Notes under the pieces: generated by a model
The model's input: only the letters and a program-made list of their open reading frames with translations
Databases searched by the model: none
Told to the model about the DNA's origin: nothing
Translations under genes and position numbers: made by a program
Source: Actinomycetes bacterium
GTDB taxonomy: Bacteria > Actinomycetota > Actinomycetes > Propionibacteriales > Propionibacteriaceae
Direction: 5' to 3'
DNA: 7,224 bases
Assembly: GCA_009785885.1 (NCBI GenBank)
Contig: WQUE01000067.1
Location: 1-7,224 of the forward strand
Part shown: positions 1 through 5,368 of the stretch, piece after piece
Layout: every line of letters begins with the position of its first letter
Numbering within the stretch: position 1 is the stretch's first letter

Positions 1-598
1 CCGGGATGTAGGGCGGGTTGGCGATGACAAGGTCGATCGTCCCGTCCAAGTCGGCCAGGGCTCCGGCCATGTCGGCCGGCACGAGGTCGGCGTCCGTCGC
101 GAGGTTGGCACGGAGGTAACCGAAGGCGACCGGGTCCGACTCGACAGCCCAGTAGCGCCCACCGGGGCCCTCGGCGATGAGGGCTTTGGTGATCGCGCCG
201 GACCCCGCACACAGTTCCACGACGCGCGGCGGAGCGGTCGCCTCGGAGAGCCGTTCGAGGGCCCAGCCGGCCAGGGCCTCGGTCTCGGGCCGCGGGATGA
301 AAACGCCCGGGCCGACCCGGACGTCGACGGTGCGGAAGTGGGCCACGCCCGTCAGGTACTGGAGGGGCACGCCGACCGCACGCCCGTCGACAGCCGCCTC
401 GAACCGGGCGGCCGCCGCCTCGTCCACGTCGGTGAAGGCCAACCGGTACGGCTCGACCCCGAGCGCCCACGCCAGCAGCGTGCGGGCGTCGGCCTCAGGG
501 GAGGCCGCGCCGGCTTGTGCCAGGCGGGCACCGGCCGGACCCAGCAGCGAGGACGCACGTCGTGCGGCGAGGGCGACGGGAGGCGCCTGCTCACACAT
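1..598 (-). CDS. prmC: PrmC, release factor glutamine N5-methyltransferase (3' end cut by window edge)
   Basis: Cytoplasmic SAM-dependent methyltransferase that methylates the Gln of the GGQ motif of peptide chain release factors RF1/RF2. The first 199 codons are present; the gene runs off the left edge. The N-terminal helical domain covers about residues 1-95 and has the family pattern AGAASPEADARTLLAWALGV near residue 29. The linker motif FIPRPETE lies at 100-107. SAM motif I, VVELCAGSGAI, lies at 126-136, and the substrate-binding NPPY signature is at 194-197, just before the edge (E. coli PrmC has it near 183-186). The chosen ATG (598-596) overlaps the end of prfA by 8 nt and is preceded by a GGAGGGGG Shine-Dalgarno run at 608-615, inside prfA. 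The overlap suggests translational coupling with prfA, whose product is the substrate. About 80-90 C-terminal residues should lie outside the window. Confidence 0.95.
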   Translation of the reverse strand, partial: MCEQAPPVALAARRASSLLGPAGARLAQAGAASPEADARTLLAWALGVEPYRLAFTDVDEAAAARFEAAVDGRAVGVPLQYLTGVAHFRTVDVRVGPGVFIPRPETEALAGWALERLSEATAPPRVVELCAGSGAITKALIAEGPGGRYWAVESDPVAFGYLRANLATDADLVPADMAGALADLDGTIDLVIANPPYIP

Positions 599-1670
599 GC
601 CGGGCCGCCCCCTCCAGCCGTTCGGCCAGGTCGGCCGCGAGCAGCGCCTCGATCACCGCGTCCAGGTCGCCCGCGAGCACCTGATCCAGGTTGTACGCCT
701 TGAACCCGATGCGGTGGTCCGTGATCCGGTTCTCGGGGAAGTTGTACGTCCGGATGCGCTCCGACCGGTCGACGGTCCGCACCTGCGACCGCCGCGCCGC
801 CGAGGCGGCCTCGTCGGCCTCGATGGCCGCCTGCGCCGCCAGGCGCGCCCGCAGGATGCGCATCGCCTGCTCCCGGTTCTGCAGCTGGGAGCGCTGGTCC
901 TGGCAGGTCACGACGATGCCGCTCGGCGCGTGCGTGATACGGACGGCCGAATCCGTCGTGTTCACCCCCTGGCCGCCCTTCCCGGTGGACCGGTAGACGT
1001 CGATGCGCAGGTCGTCCTCGTCGATGTCGATCTCGTCGGGCTCGACGTCGGGGAAGACGAGCACCCCGGCAGCCGACGTGTGGATCCGCCCCTGCGACTC
1101 GGTGACGGGCACCCGCTGCACCCGGTGCACGCCGCCTTCGAACTTCAGCACGCCGTAGGGCGTCTGGTCGGACGGGGTCTGCCCGCCGGCGCGGAACGCC
1201 ACCGTGACCGTCTTGAGTCCGCCGAGATCGGTCGTCTCCGAGTCGAGGACCTCGGTCTTCCAGCTGCGCGACTCGGCGAAACGGGTGTACATCGCGAACA
1301 GGTCGGCCGCGAACAGCGCAGACTCCTCCCCGCCCTCGCCGGACTTGATCTCCATGATCGCGTCGCACGCGTCGTTCGGGTCGCGTGGTGCGAGCAGCGC
1401 CGTCACCTTCTCGTTCACGATGTCGAGCCGGGCGGCAAGCGCCGCCGCCTCGTCGGCGAACGACGAGTCGTCGGCGGCGAGTTCGGTGGCAGCCACCAGG
1501 TCGTCGCTCAGCCGTTGCTGCTCGTCGAGGGCGGCGATGACCGGCGCCAACTGGGCGTAGCGTCGCCCCGCCTTGCGGGCGCGCCCCGCGTCCGCGTGGA
1601 AGTCGGGGCTGGACATCTGGGTTTCCAGCGCCACCAGTTCCTCCCGCAAGGGCTGGGCGGCCTCGAACAC
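591..1670 (-). CDS. prfA: Peptide chain release factor 1 (RF1)
   Basis: Class I release factor that reads UAA and UAG in the ribosomal A site and triggers peptidyl-tRNA hydrolysis. It has 359 residues against 360 for E. coli RF1. The N-terminal helical domain 1 covers roughly residues 1-110. The stop-codon recognition tripeptide is PVT at 188-190, within GVHRVQRVPVTESQGR, the RF1 (not RF2) signature. The catalytic GGQ is at 232-234, within STGKGGQGVNTTDSAVR. The C-terminal signature RTYNFPENRITDHR lies at 307-320. The reading frame stays open upstream into rpmE, but the start is set at the GTG at 1670-1668 because an AAGGAGGAG ribosome binding site lies 3-4 nt before it and family similarity begins there. 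The gene ends in TGA, which RF2 and not RF1 reads. It follows rpmE by 97 nt with a strong hairpin between, and overlaps prmC. Confidence 0.97.
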   Translation of the reverse strand: MFEAAQPLREELVALETQMSSPDFHADAGRARKAGRRYAQLAPVIAALDEQQRLSDDLVAATELAADDSSFADEAAALAARLDIVNEKVTALLAPRDPNDACDAIMEIKSGEGGEESALFAADLFAMYTRFAESRSWKTEVLDSETTDLGGLKTVTVAFRAGGQTPSDQTPYGVLKFEGGVHRVQRVPVTESQGRIHTSAAGVLVFPDVEPDEIDIDEDDLRIDVYRSTGKGGQGVNTTDSAVRITHAPSGIVVTCQDQRSQLQNREQAMRILRARLAAQAAIEADEAASAARRSQVRTVDRSERIRTYNFPENRITDHRIGFKAYNLDQVLAGDLDAVIEALLAADLAERLEGAARHV

Positions 1671-1673
1671 GGT

Positions 1674-1682
1674 CTCCTCCTT
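1674..1682 (-). promoter_or_regulatory. Shine-Dalgarno site that fixes the prfA GTG start
   Basis: On the minus strand AAGGAGGAG is followed by ACC and then GTG. This near-perfect Shine-Dalgarno core (AGGAGG at 1681-1676, 5 nt before the start) selects the GTG start over the long in-frame extension that would run upstream into rpmE. I see no convincing -10/-35 pair in the short stretch 1683-1726, so prfA probably depends on transcription from upstream. Confidence 0.8.
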
Positions 1683-1726
1683 CGTCGACGCGTACGACAC
1701 TGACCCGGACGGGCGCGGGGAAGCAG

Positions 1727-1758
1727 CGCCCGCCAGACGGGTGACCGCCTGGCGGGCG
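1727..1758 (-). terminator. Strong intercistronic hairpin between rpmE and prfA (attenuator or processing site)
   Basis: In the minus-strand RNA, positions 1758-1745 pair with 1740-1727 over 14 bp with no mismatch. There is one G-U wobble (1748/1737), 12 of the other 13 pairs are G-C, and a UCAC tetraloop closes it. It starts 9 nt after the rpmE stop codon. It is followed by CTGCTTCCCC rather than a U-tract, so it resembles the tail-less terminators often predicted in actinobacteria. Because prfA has no obvious promoter of its own, partial termination or RNA processing that leaves prfA expressed at a lower level than rpmE is more likely than full termination. The structure is read directly from sequence; its role is inference. 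Confidence 0.65.
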
Positions 1759-1767
1759 TGACCGAAG

Positions 1768-1992
1768 CTACTTGCCGGACTTGGCGGCCTTCTTGCCGTA
1801 CATCCGCTCGAAGCGGGCGACACGGCCACCGGTGTCGAGGATCTTCTGCTTGCCCGTGTAGAACGGGTGGCATTCACTGCAGACGTCGGCCTGAATCACG
1901 CCATTGCGCGCCGTGCTGCGGGTGGTGAACTGGTTGCCGCACGTGCAGACAACCTTCGTCTCGTGATAGTCGGGGTGGATACCCTGCTTCAT
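1768..1992 (-). CDS. rpmE: 50S ribosomal protein L31, zinc-binding (C+) form
   Basis: Structural protein of the large ribosomal subunit, contributing to the bridge between subunits. It has 74 residues and starts with the family signature MKQGIHPDYHET. Four cysteines, C16, C18, C38 and C41 (CxC and CxxC), make this the zinc-binding form rather than the Cys-free paralogue made under zinc limitation. The basic tail GKKAAKSGK contacts rRNA in homologues. The ATG at 1992-1990 is preceded by GAGGAG at 2005-2000 with 7 nt spacing. It is the first gene of the rpmE-prfA-prmC group. Its stop codon is TAG, an RF1-specific stop directly upstream of the RF1 gene. Confidence 0.97.
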   Translation of the reverse strand: MKQGIHPDYHETKVVCTCGNQFTTRSTARNGVIQADVCSECHPFYTGKQKILDTGGRVARFERMYGKKAAKSGK

Positions 1993-2085
1993 CGATGCGC
2001 TCCTCGCATGTCGGGCTCGGGTCGCCGATCCGGTTGTCGTCCGAATGGCCCCAGGCGCGGGGCAGGCGTGAACCGAGCTGCTCGA
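1993..2085 (-). promoter_or_regulatory. Structured 5' leader of rpmE (candidate L31 leader)
   Basis: If transcription starts 6-7 nt after the proposed -10 box, rpmE has a leader of about 93 nt. It can form several small hairpins: 2084-2074 (CGAGC/GCTCG palindrome), 2063-2048 (GCCCC/GGGGC, 6-nt loop), 2046-2028 (ATTCGG/CCGGAT with one G-U, 7-nt loop), 2028-2017 (TCGG/CCGA) and a last one around the Shine-Dalgarno sequence. Autoregulatory L31 leader motifs have been described in actinobacteria, but I cannot match this one to a covariance model by eye, and GC-rich sequence forms short hairpins by chance. Confidence 0.35.
1995..2009 (-). promoter_or_regulatory. Inverted repeat placing the rpmE Shine-Dalgarno in a hairpin loop
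   Basis: The minus strand reads ATGCG-AGGAG-CGCAT, a perfect 5-bp inverted repeat with the Shine-Dalgarno core AGGAG as the entire 5-nt loop, ending 2 nt before the rpmE ATG. Such a stem would control access to the ribosome binding site. The repeat is seen directly; the regulatory role is inferred. Confidence 0.45.
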
Positions 2086-2091
2086 CCCACC

Positions 2092-2122
2092 AGTCTAGCC
2101 CGTCCGACCCCCCTCAGGCCAA
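2092..2122 (-). promoter_or_regulatory. rpmE: Candidate sigma-A type promoter of rpmE
   Basis: On the minus strand TAGACT (2097-2092) fits the actinobacterial -10 pattern TANNNT. A TTGGCC at 2122-2117 could be a -35 box, but the spacer is 19 nt, longer than the usual 17-18. The -35 begins 4 nt after the rnj stop codon, so rpmE may also receive read-through from rnj; I see no strong terminator after rnj. Confidence 0.35.
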
Positions 2123-2126
2123 CCGG

Positions 2127-3809
2127 CTACACCGCGATCACGACGGGGACGATCATGGGGCGGGCGCGGAACGCCTTGCTGACCCACTGCCCCACGACCC
2201 GCCGCATGGCCTGCCGGAGCTGCTGCACATCGGTCTGGCCTTCGTCGAGTGCGTCGAGCAGCGCGTAGCGGACCTGGGTCGTGATGTCGTCGAACAGGTG
2301 AGGGTCCTCGAGGAAGCCGCGGGCGTGCAAATCGGGCCCGGACACGAGCGTGCGGGCCGCCAGATCGACGGCGGCCACAATCGAGATGAAACCCTCCTCG
2401 CCGAGGATTTTCCGGTCGATCAGGCTGGACTCGCTGATGTCGCCGACCGTGGACCCGTCGACGAAAATGTACGACGCGTCGACCCGGCCTGTCTTGCGCA
2501 GGCGGCCGCCGCCCAGGTCGACGACGTCCCCATCCTCGGCCACGATCACCGCGGCGGGATCGACCCCGGTCGCCTTCGCCAGGTCCGCGTTGGCGACCAG
2601 GTGCCGCGCCTCGCCGTGAATCGGCATGACACCGCGCGGCTGGACGATGTTGTACAGGTACAGCAGCTCCCCCGCGCTGGCGTGCCCCGACACGTGAACG
2701 AACGCGTTGCCCTTGTGAACGACGGTCGCCCCGAGCCGGGTCAGGCCGTTGACAACACGGAAGACGGAGTTCTCGTTGCCGGGGATGAGGCTGGAGGCCA
2801 GGAGGACGACATCGCCGGGGTTGATGCGCACGACGGGATGCTCCCGGTTGGACATGCGCGCCAATGCGGACAGCGGTTCGCCTTGCGACCCGGTGGAGAC
2901 GATCACGACCCGGTCGTCCGGATAGGTGTCCAGGTCGTCGAGGTCGATCAGCGTGTTCGCCGGGACACGCAAGTAGCCGAGCTCGCGAGCCACGGTCATC
3001 GTGCGGACCATGGACCGGCCGACGTAGCAGACCTTGCGCCGATGCTCGACGGCCAGGTCGAGGATCTGCTGGACGCGGTGGATGTGCGAGGCGAACGAGG
3101 CGACGACGATCTTCTGCTTCGCCCGGCCGAACACCCGCTCCAGGGCTGAGGTGACCTCGGTCTCGGACGGCGTGAAGCCTGGCACTTCGGCGTTCGTGCT
3201 GTCGACCATGAGCAGGTCCACACCGGCGGTACCCAGTCGGGCGAAGCCGCGCAGGTCCGTGATGCGGTGGTCGAGGGGCAGCTGGTCCATCTTGAAGTCG
3301 CCGGTGTGGAGCACCGTGCCGGCCGCAGTCGTGATCGCGACGGCGAGGGCGTCGGGGATGGAGTGGTTCACGGCGAAGAACTCGACGCCGAACGCGCCGA
3401 GGTTCACCGTGTCTCCCTCGGCGACCTCGTGCAGCCGGACGTCGCCCAACTTGTGTTCCTTGAGCTTGCCGGCCAGGAGTGCGAGCGTCAGGCGGCTGCC
3501 GTAGACCGGGATGTCACCTCGGCGGCGCAGCAGGTAGGGAACGGCGCCGATGTGGTCCTCATGGCCGTGCGTCAACACCAGCCCGACGATGCGATCGAGC
3601 TTGTCGTCCAGGTAATCCAGGCCGGGCAGGATGAGGTCGACGCCGGGCTGGTCATCCTCGGGGAACAGGACGCCGCAGTCGACGAGCAGGTAGCGCTCGC
3701 CGAACTGGAAGACCGTCATATTCCGCCCGATGTCGCCCAATCCGCCCAGCGGAACGATCCGCATCGTGCCTTTCGGCAGGGCCGGCGGCTGCTGCAATCC
3801 ATTCACCAC
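2127..3809 (-). CDS. rnj: Ribonuclease J (metallo-beta-lactamase/beta-CASP RNase)
   Basis: Zinc-dependent endonuclease and 5'-3' exonuclease for rRNA maturation and mRNA turnover in the cytoplasm. With the chosen GTG start it has 560 residues (M. tuberculosis RNase J is about 558). Near the N-terminus is PLGGLGDIGRNM. The metallo-beta-lactamase motif HGHEDH is at 81-86, HTGDFK at 168-173, DSTNAE at 203-208, the beta-CASP histidine motif HVSGHAS at 372-378, and MPIHGEARH at 395-403. The C-terminal domain ends RPMIVPVVIAV, the typical actinobacterial ending. The frame is open up to 3908. GTG at 3809 (or the adjacent GTG at 3806) is preferred because it lies 8 nt after a TAGGCT -10 box, implying a leaderless mRNA, and gives the family length. 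An ATG at 3764 preceded by GAAAGG is an alternative giving 545 residues. The gene is divergent from the alcohol dehydrogenase. Confidence 0.95.
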   Translation of the reverse strand: MVNGLQQPPALPKGTMRIVPLGGLGDIGRNMTVFQFGERYLLVDCGVLFPEDDQPGVDLILPGLDYLDDKLDRIVGLVLTHGHEDHIGAVPYLLRRRGDIPVYGSRLTLALLAGKLKEHKLGDVRLHEVAEGDTVNLGAFGVEFFAVNHSIPDALAVAITTAAGTVLHTGDFKMDQLPLDHRITDLRGFARLGTAGVDLLMVDSTNAEVPGFTPSETEVTSALERVFGRAKQKIVVASFASHIHRVQQILDLAVEHRRKVCYVGRSMVRTMTVARELGYLRVPANTLIDLDDLDTYPDDRVVIVSTGSQGEPLSALARMSNREHPVVRINPGDVVLLASSLIPGNENSVFRVVNGLTRLGATVVHKGNAFVHVSGHASAGELLYLYNIVQPRGVMPIHGEARHLVANADLAKATGVDPAAVIVAEDGDVVDLGGGRLRKTGRVDASYIFVDGSTVGDISESSLIDRKILGEEGFISIVAAVDLAARTLVSGPDLHARGFLEDPHLFDDITTQVRYALLDALDEGQTDVQQLRQAMRRVVGQWVSKAFRARPMIVPVVIAV

Positions 3810-3817
3810 AAGGGTCA

Positions 3818-3845
3818 AGCCTACCCGCTGCGCGAGGGCAGTCAC
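3818..3845 (-). promoter_or_regulatory. rnj: Promoter of rnj, likely leaderless
   Basis: On the minus strand GTGACT (3845-3840; four of six matches to TTGACA) is followed by a 16-nt spacer and TAGGCT (3823-3818), a TANNNT -10 box. The GTG start at 3809 is only 8 nt after the -10, so transcription would begin at or within two bases of the start codon. No Shine-Dalgarno sequence precedes that GTG, consistent with leaderless translation. The -35 lies inside one arm of the inverted repeat 3840-3869. Confidence 0.5.
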
Positions 3846-3869
3846 GGGCCCCGGCGCTTGGCCGTGACT
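3840..3869. repeat. Inverted repeat in the rnj/alcohol dehydrogenase divergent region
   Basis: AGTCACGG (3840-3847) and CCGTGACT (3862-3869) are perfect 8-bp inverted repeats with 14 bp between them, placing the half-site centres 22 bp apart, about two helical turns. The left arm covers the proposed -35 of rnj. This geometry suits an operator for a dimeric regulator. It lies upstream of the inferred rnj transcription start and 71-100 bp before the alcohol dehydrogenase ATG, so it could act on either gene. I see no convincing promoter for the dehydrogenase in 3870-3926; GACAAT at 3904-3909 is at best a weak -10. Confidence 0.4.
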
Positions 3870-3939
3870 CGGCCCTGGCGCACCGCCCACGCCGTCCCGG
3901 GGCGACAATGGAGTCAGTCTTTCGTGAAAGGATCACCGC

Positions 3940-4986
3940 ATGTCCACCGCGCGCGCCTATGCCATCGACCGCCCCGACGGCCACTTCTCCCCGACCACGA
4001 TCACCCGCCGCGAACCCGGCCCGACCGAGATCGCGTTCGACATCGCCTACGCCGGCATCTGCCACTCCGACATCCACACGGCCCGCCAGGAGTGGGGCCC
4101 GGTCCGCTATCCGCTCGTCCCGGGCCATGAGATCGCGGGTGTGGTGACGAAGGTCGGGTCCGGCGTCACAAAGTACGCCCTCGGCGATCGCGTGGGGGTC
4201 GGGTGTTTCGTCGACTCGTGCGGGCACTGCCCCGACTGCGAAGCGGGCACCGAACAGTTCTGCCGCGAGGCCATCTACACCTACAACGCCGTGGGTCGCG
4301 ACGGCCTGCCGGCGGACGGCGGCTACTCGACATCGATCACCGTGGAGCAGGACTACGTGTGCCGGATCCCGGACTCCATTCCGCTGCCGAACGCGGCGCC
4401 GCTGCTGTGCGCCGGCATCACGACGTACTCGCCCCTCAAGCGCTGGGGCGCCGGAGCCGGCAAGCAGGTGGCCATCATCGGGATGGGCGGACTCGGCCAC
4501 GTAGCGGTGCAGATCGCCTCGGCCATGGGTGCCGACGTGTCCGTGATCTCGCAGACGCGCAGCAAGGAGGCCGACGGCCTGAGGTTCGGCGCGCGCGACT
4601 ACCACGCCATGGCCGAGCCGGGCACGCTCAAGAAGCTGCGCGGCCGCTTCGACATCATGCTGTCGACGGTGGCCGCGGCGAAGGACCTGACGCCGTTCCT
4701 CGGCTGCCTGAAGAACGGCGGCGTGTTCGTCGACGTCGGCATGCCGGCCGACAACATGGAGCTGAACATCCGCGCGCTGTGTCTGGGAAACAAGATCATG
4801 GCGGGCTCGCTGATCGGGGGCATCGCCGAGACGCAGGAGATGCTGGACTTCTGCGGCGAGCACAACCTTGGCGCCGTCGTCGAGGTCATCGGCGGTGAGG
4901 ATATCGACGCCGCCTACGACGCGGTCGTCGCCTCGAAGGTGCGCTACCGCTACGTCATCGACACCTCGACCTTCCCCGAGGCGTAG
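3940..4986 (+). CDS. Zinc-dependent NADP-type alcohol dehydrogenase (cinnamyl alcohol dehydrogenase-like)
   Basis: Medium-chain dehydrogenase/reductase that interconverts alcohols and aldehydes, closest in motifs to the YahK/AdhC/cinnamyl alcohol dehydrogenase group. It has 348 residues, normal for the group. The catalytic zinc site is C41 (in GICHSDIH), H63-E64 (in PGHEIAG) and C157 (in PLLCAGITTYSPL). The structural zinc is held by C94, C97, C100 and C108. The Rossmann motif GMGGLG is at 181-186, and the region after the second strand (ISQTRSK) carries Ser/Arg/Lys residues that favour NADP(H) over NAD(H). All ligands are present, so the enzyme should be active. The ATG has an AAAGGA ribosome binding site at 3927-3932 with 7 nt spacing. 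It is followed after 9 nt by a cupin gene, probably in one operon. The substrate cannot be told from sequence; broad aldehyde reduction is a fair guess. Confidence 0.93.
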   Translation: MSTARAYAIDRPDGHFSPTTITRREPGPTEIAFDIAYAGICHSDIHTARQEWGPVRYPLVPGHEIAGVVTKVGSGVTKYALGDRVGVGCFVDSCGHCPDCEAGTEQFCREAIYTYNAVGRDGLPADGGYSTSITVEQDYVCRIPDSIPLPNAAPLLCAGITTYSPLKRWGAGAGKQVAIIGMGGLGHVAVQIASAMGADVSVISQTRSKEADGLRFGARDYHAMAEPGTLKKLRGRFDIMLSTVAAAKDLTPFLGCLKNGGVFVDVGMPADNMELNIRALCLGNKIMAGSLIGGIAETQEMLDFCGEHNLGAVVEVIGGEDIDAAYDAVVASKVRYRYVIDTSTFPEA

Positions 4987-4995
4987 GGGGCTTTC

Positions 4996-5337
4996 GTGGA
5001 ACCGATCATCAAGAACATCGCGCCGCGCACGGTGGTCCGCCTGGCCGACCAGGTCGCCTACCTACCGGGCCAGATCGTCAGCCGGACGCTGGCCCAGGAT
5101 GCCCACCACAGCGTGACGCTGTTCGCGTTCGACGCCGGGGAGGAGATCAGCACGCACGAGGCGGGCGGCGATGCGTTCGTCCTGGCGCTCGACGGCACCG
5201 GACGGATCACGATCGCCGGCGAGGAGTTCGACGTCCACGCCGGGGAGGCGATCGTCATGCCGGCCCGCGTCCCGCACGCCGTGTTCGCCACGACACGCTT
5301 CACCATGATGCTGACCGTGCTGAACGCCAGCGCCTGA
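4996..5337 (+). CDS. Small single-domain cupin protein
   Basis: 113-residue beta-barrel protein of the cupin superfamily with no signal peptide or membrane segment. Cupin motif 1 begins at G48 with H54 and ends at G67, but the second histidine of the usual HxH is A56, and D59 stands in the place of the usual Glu. Motif 2 runs from G83 through P89 and P93-H94, and the usual final Asn is absent. H54 and H94 could still bind a metal, but the site is reduced, so a binding or stress role is as likely as catalysis. The GTG start at 4996 has a weak AGGGGG site (4985-4990) overlapping the end of the dehydrogenase gene, and the 9-nt gap points to co-transcription. Function is unknown; by association it may help aldehyde or alcohol metabolism, but this is inference only. 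Confidence 0.85.
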   Translation: MEPIIKNIAPRTVVRLADQVAYLPGQIVSRTLAQDAHHSVTLFAFDAGEEISTHEAGGDAFVLALDGTGRITIAGEEFDVHAGEAIVMPARVPHAVFATTRFTMMLTVLNASA

Positions 5338-5339
5338 GG

Positions 5340-5368
5340 CGTCGAGCCGGCCCGGACCGGGTCAGACG
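5340..5368. terminator. Candidate bidirectional hairpin between the convergent cupin and isoaspartyl peptidase genes
   Basis: The 24-bp gap between the two converging stop codons holds the palindrome CCCGGACCGGG (5351-5361). This can be extended to a 6-bp stem (5349-5354 with 5358-5363, one G-U), and an outer stem pairs CGTC (5340-5343) with GACG (5365-5368). It is GC-rich, has no T-tract on either side and enters the end of the peptidase gene. It is the only terminator-like structure for either transcript, but it is modest. Confidence 0.35.

Noticed and set aside
352..1368. 338-codon minus-strand frame overlapping prfA and prmC
   Set aside because: Out-of-frame shadow of prfA whose tail happens to run into another frame; the Arg/Gly/Pro-rich translation matches no family.
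1681..1695. Palindromic GTCGAC/ACGCGT cluster before prfA
   Set aside because: Short overlapping palindromes are expected in GC-rich DNA, and nothing links them to a function.
177..1703. 508-codon open frame on the plus strand across prmC and prfA
   Set aside because: It is antisense to two well-recognised genes, has low-complexity Arg/Ala/Gly-rich composition and no recognisable domain. Long shadow frames are expected in high-GC DNA.
1671..1877. In-frame upstream extension of prfA (69 codons) starting at an ATG inside rpmE
   Set aside because: The extension overlaps the end of rpmE, has no RF1 similarity, and a strong ribosome binding site sits right before the GTG at 1670.
1995..3149. 384-codon plus-strand frame antisense to rnj
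   Set aside because: Shadow of rnj; no family resemblance and no ribosome binding site.
3810..3908. N-terminal extension of RNase J to an ATG at 3908
   Set aside because: It would place the promoter-like elements and inverted repeat inside the gene, and gives a 33-residue tail absent from the family's usual length.
3904..3909. GACAAT as a -10 box for the alcohol dehydrogenase
   Set aside because: No -35-like sequence 16-18 nt upstream and a poor match to TANNNT; not strong enough to annotate.
3652..4863. 403-codon minus-strand frame antisense to the alcohol dehydrogenase
   Set aside because: The sense strand encodes a complete dehydrogenase with all zinc ligands; the antisense translation is His/Arg/Ala-rich shadow.
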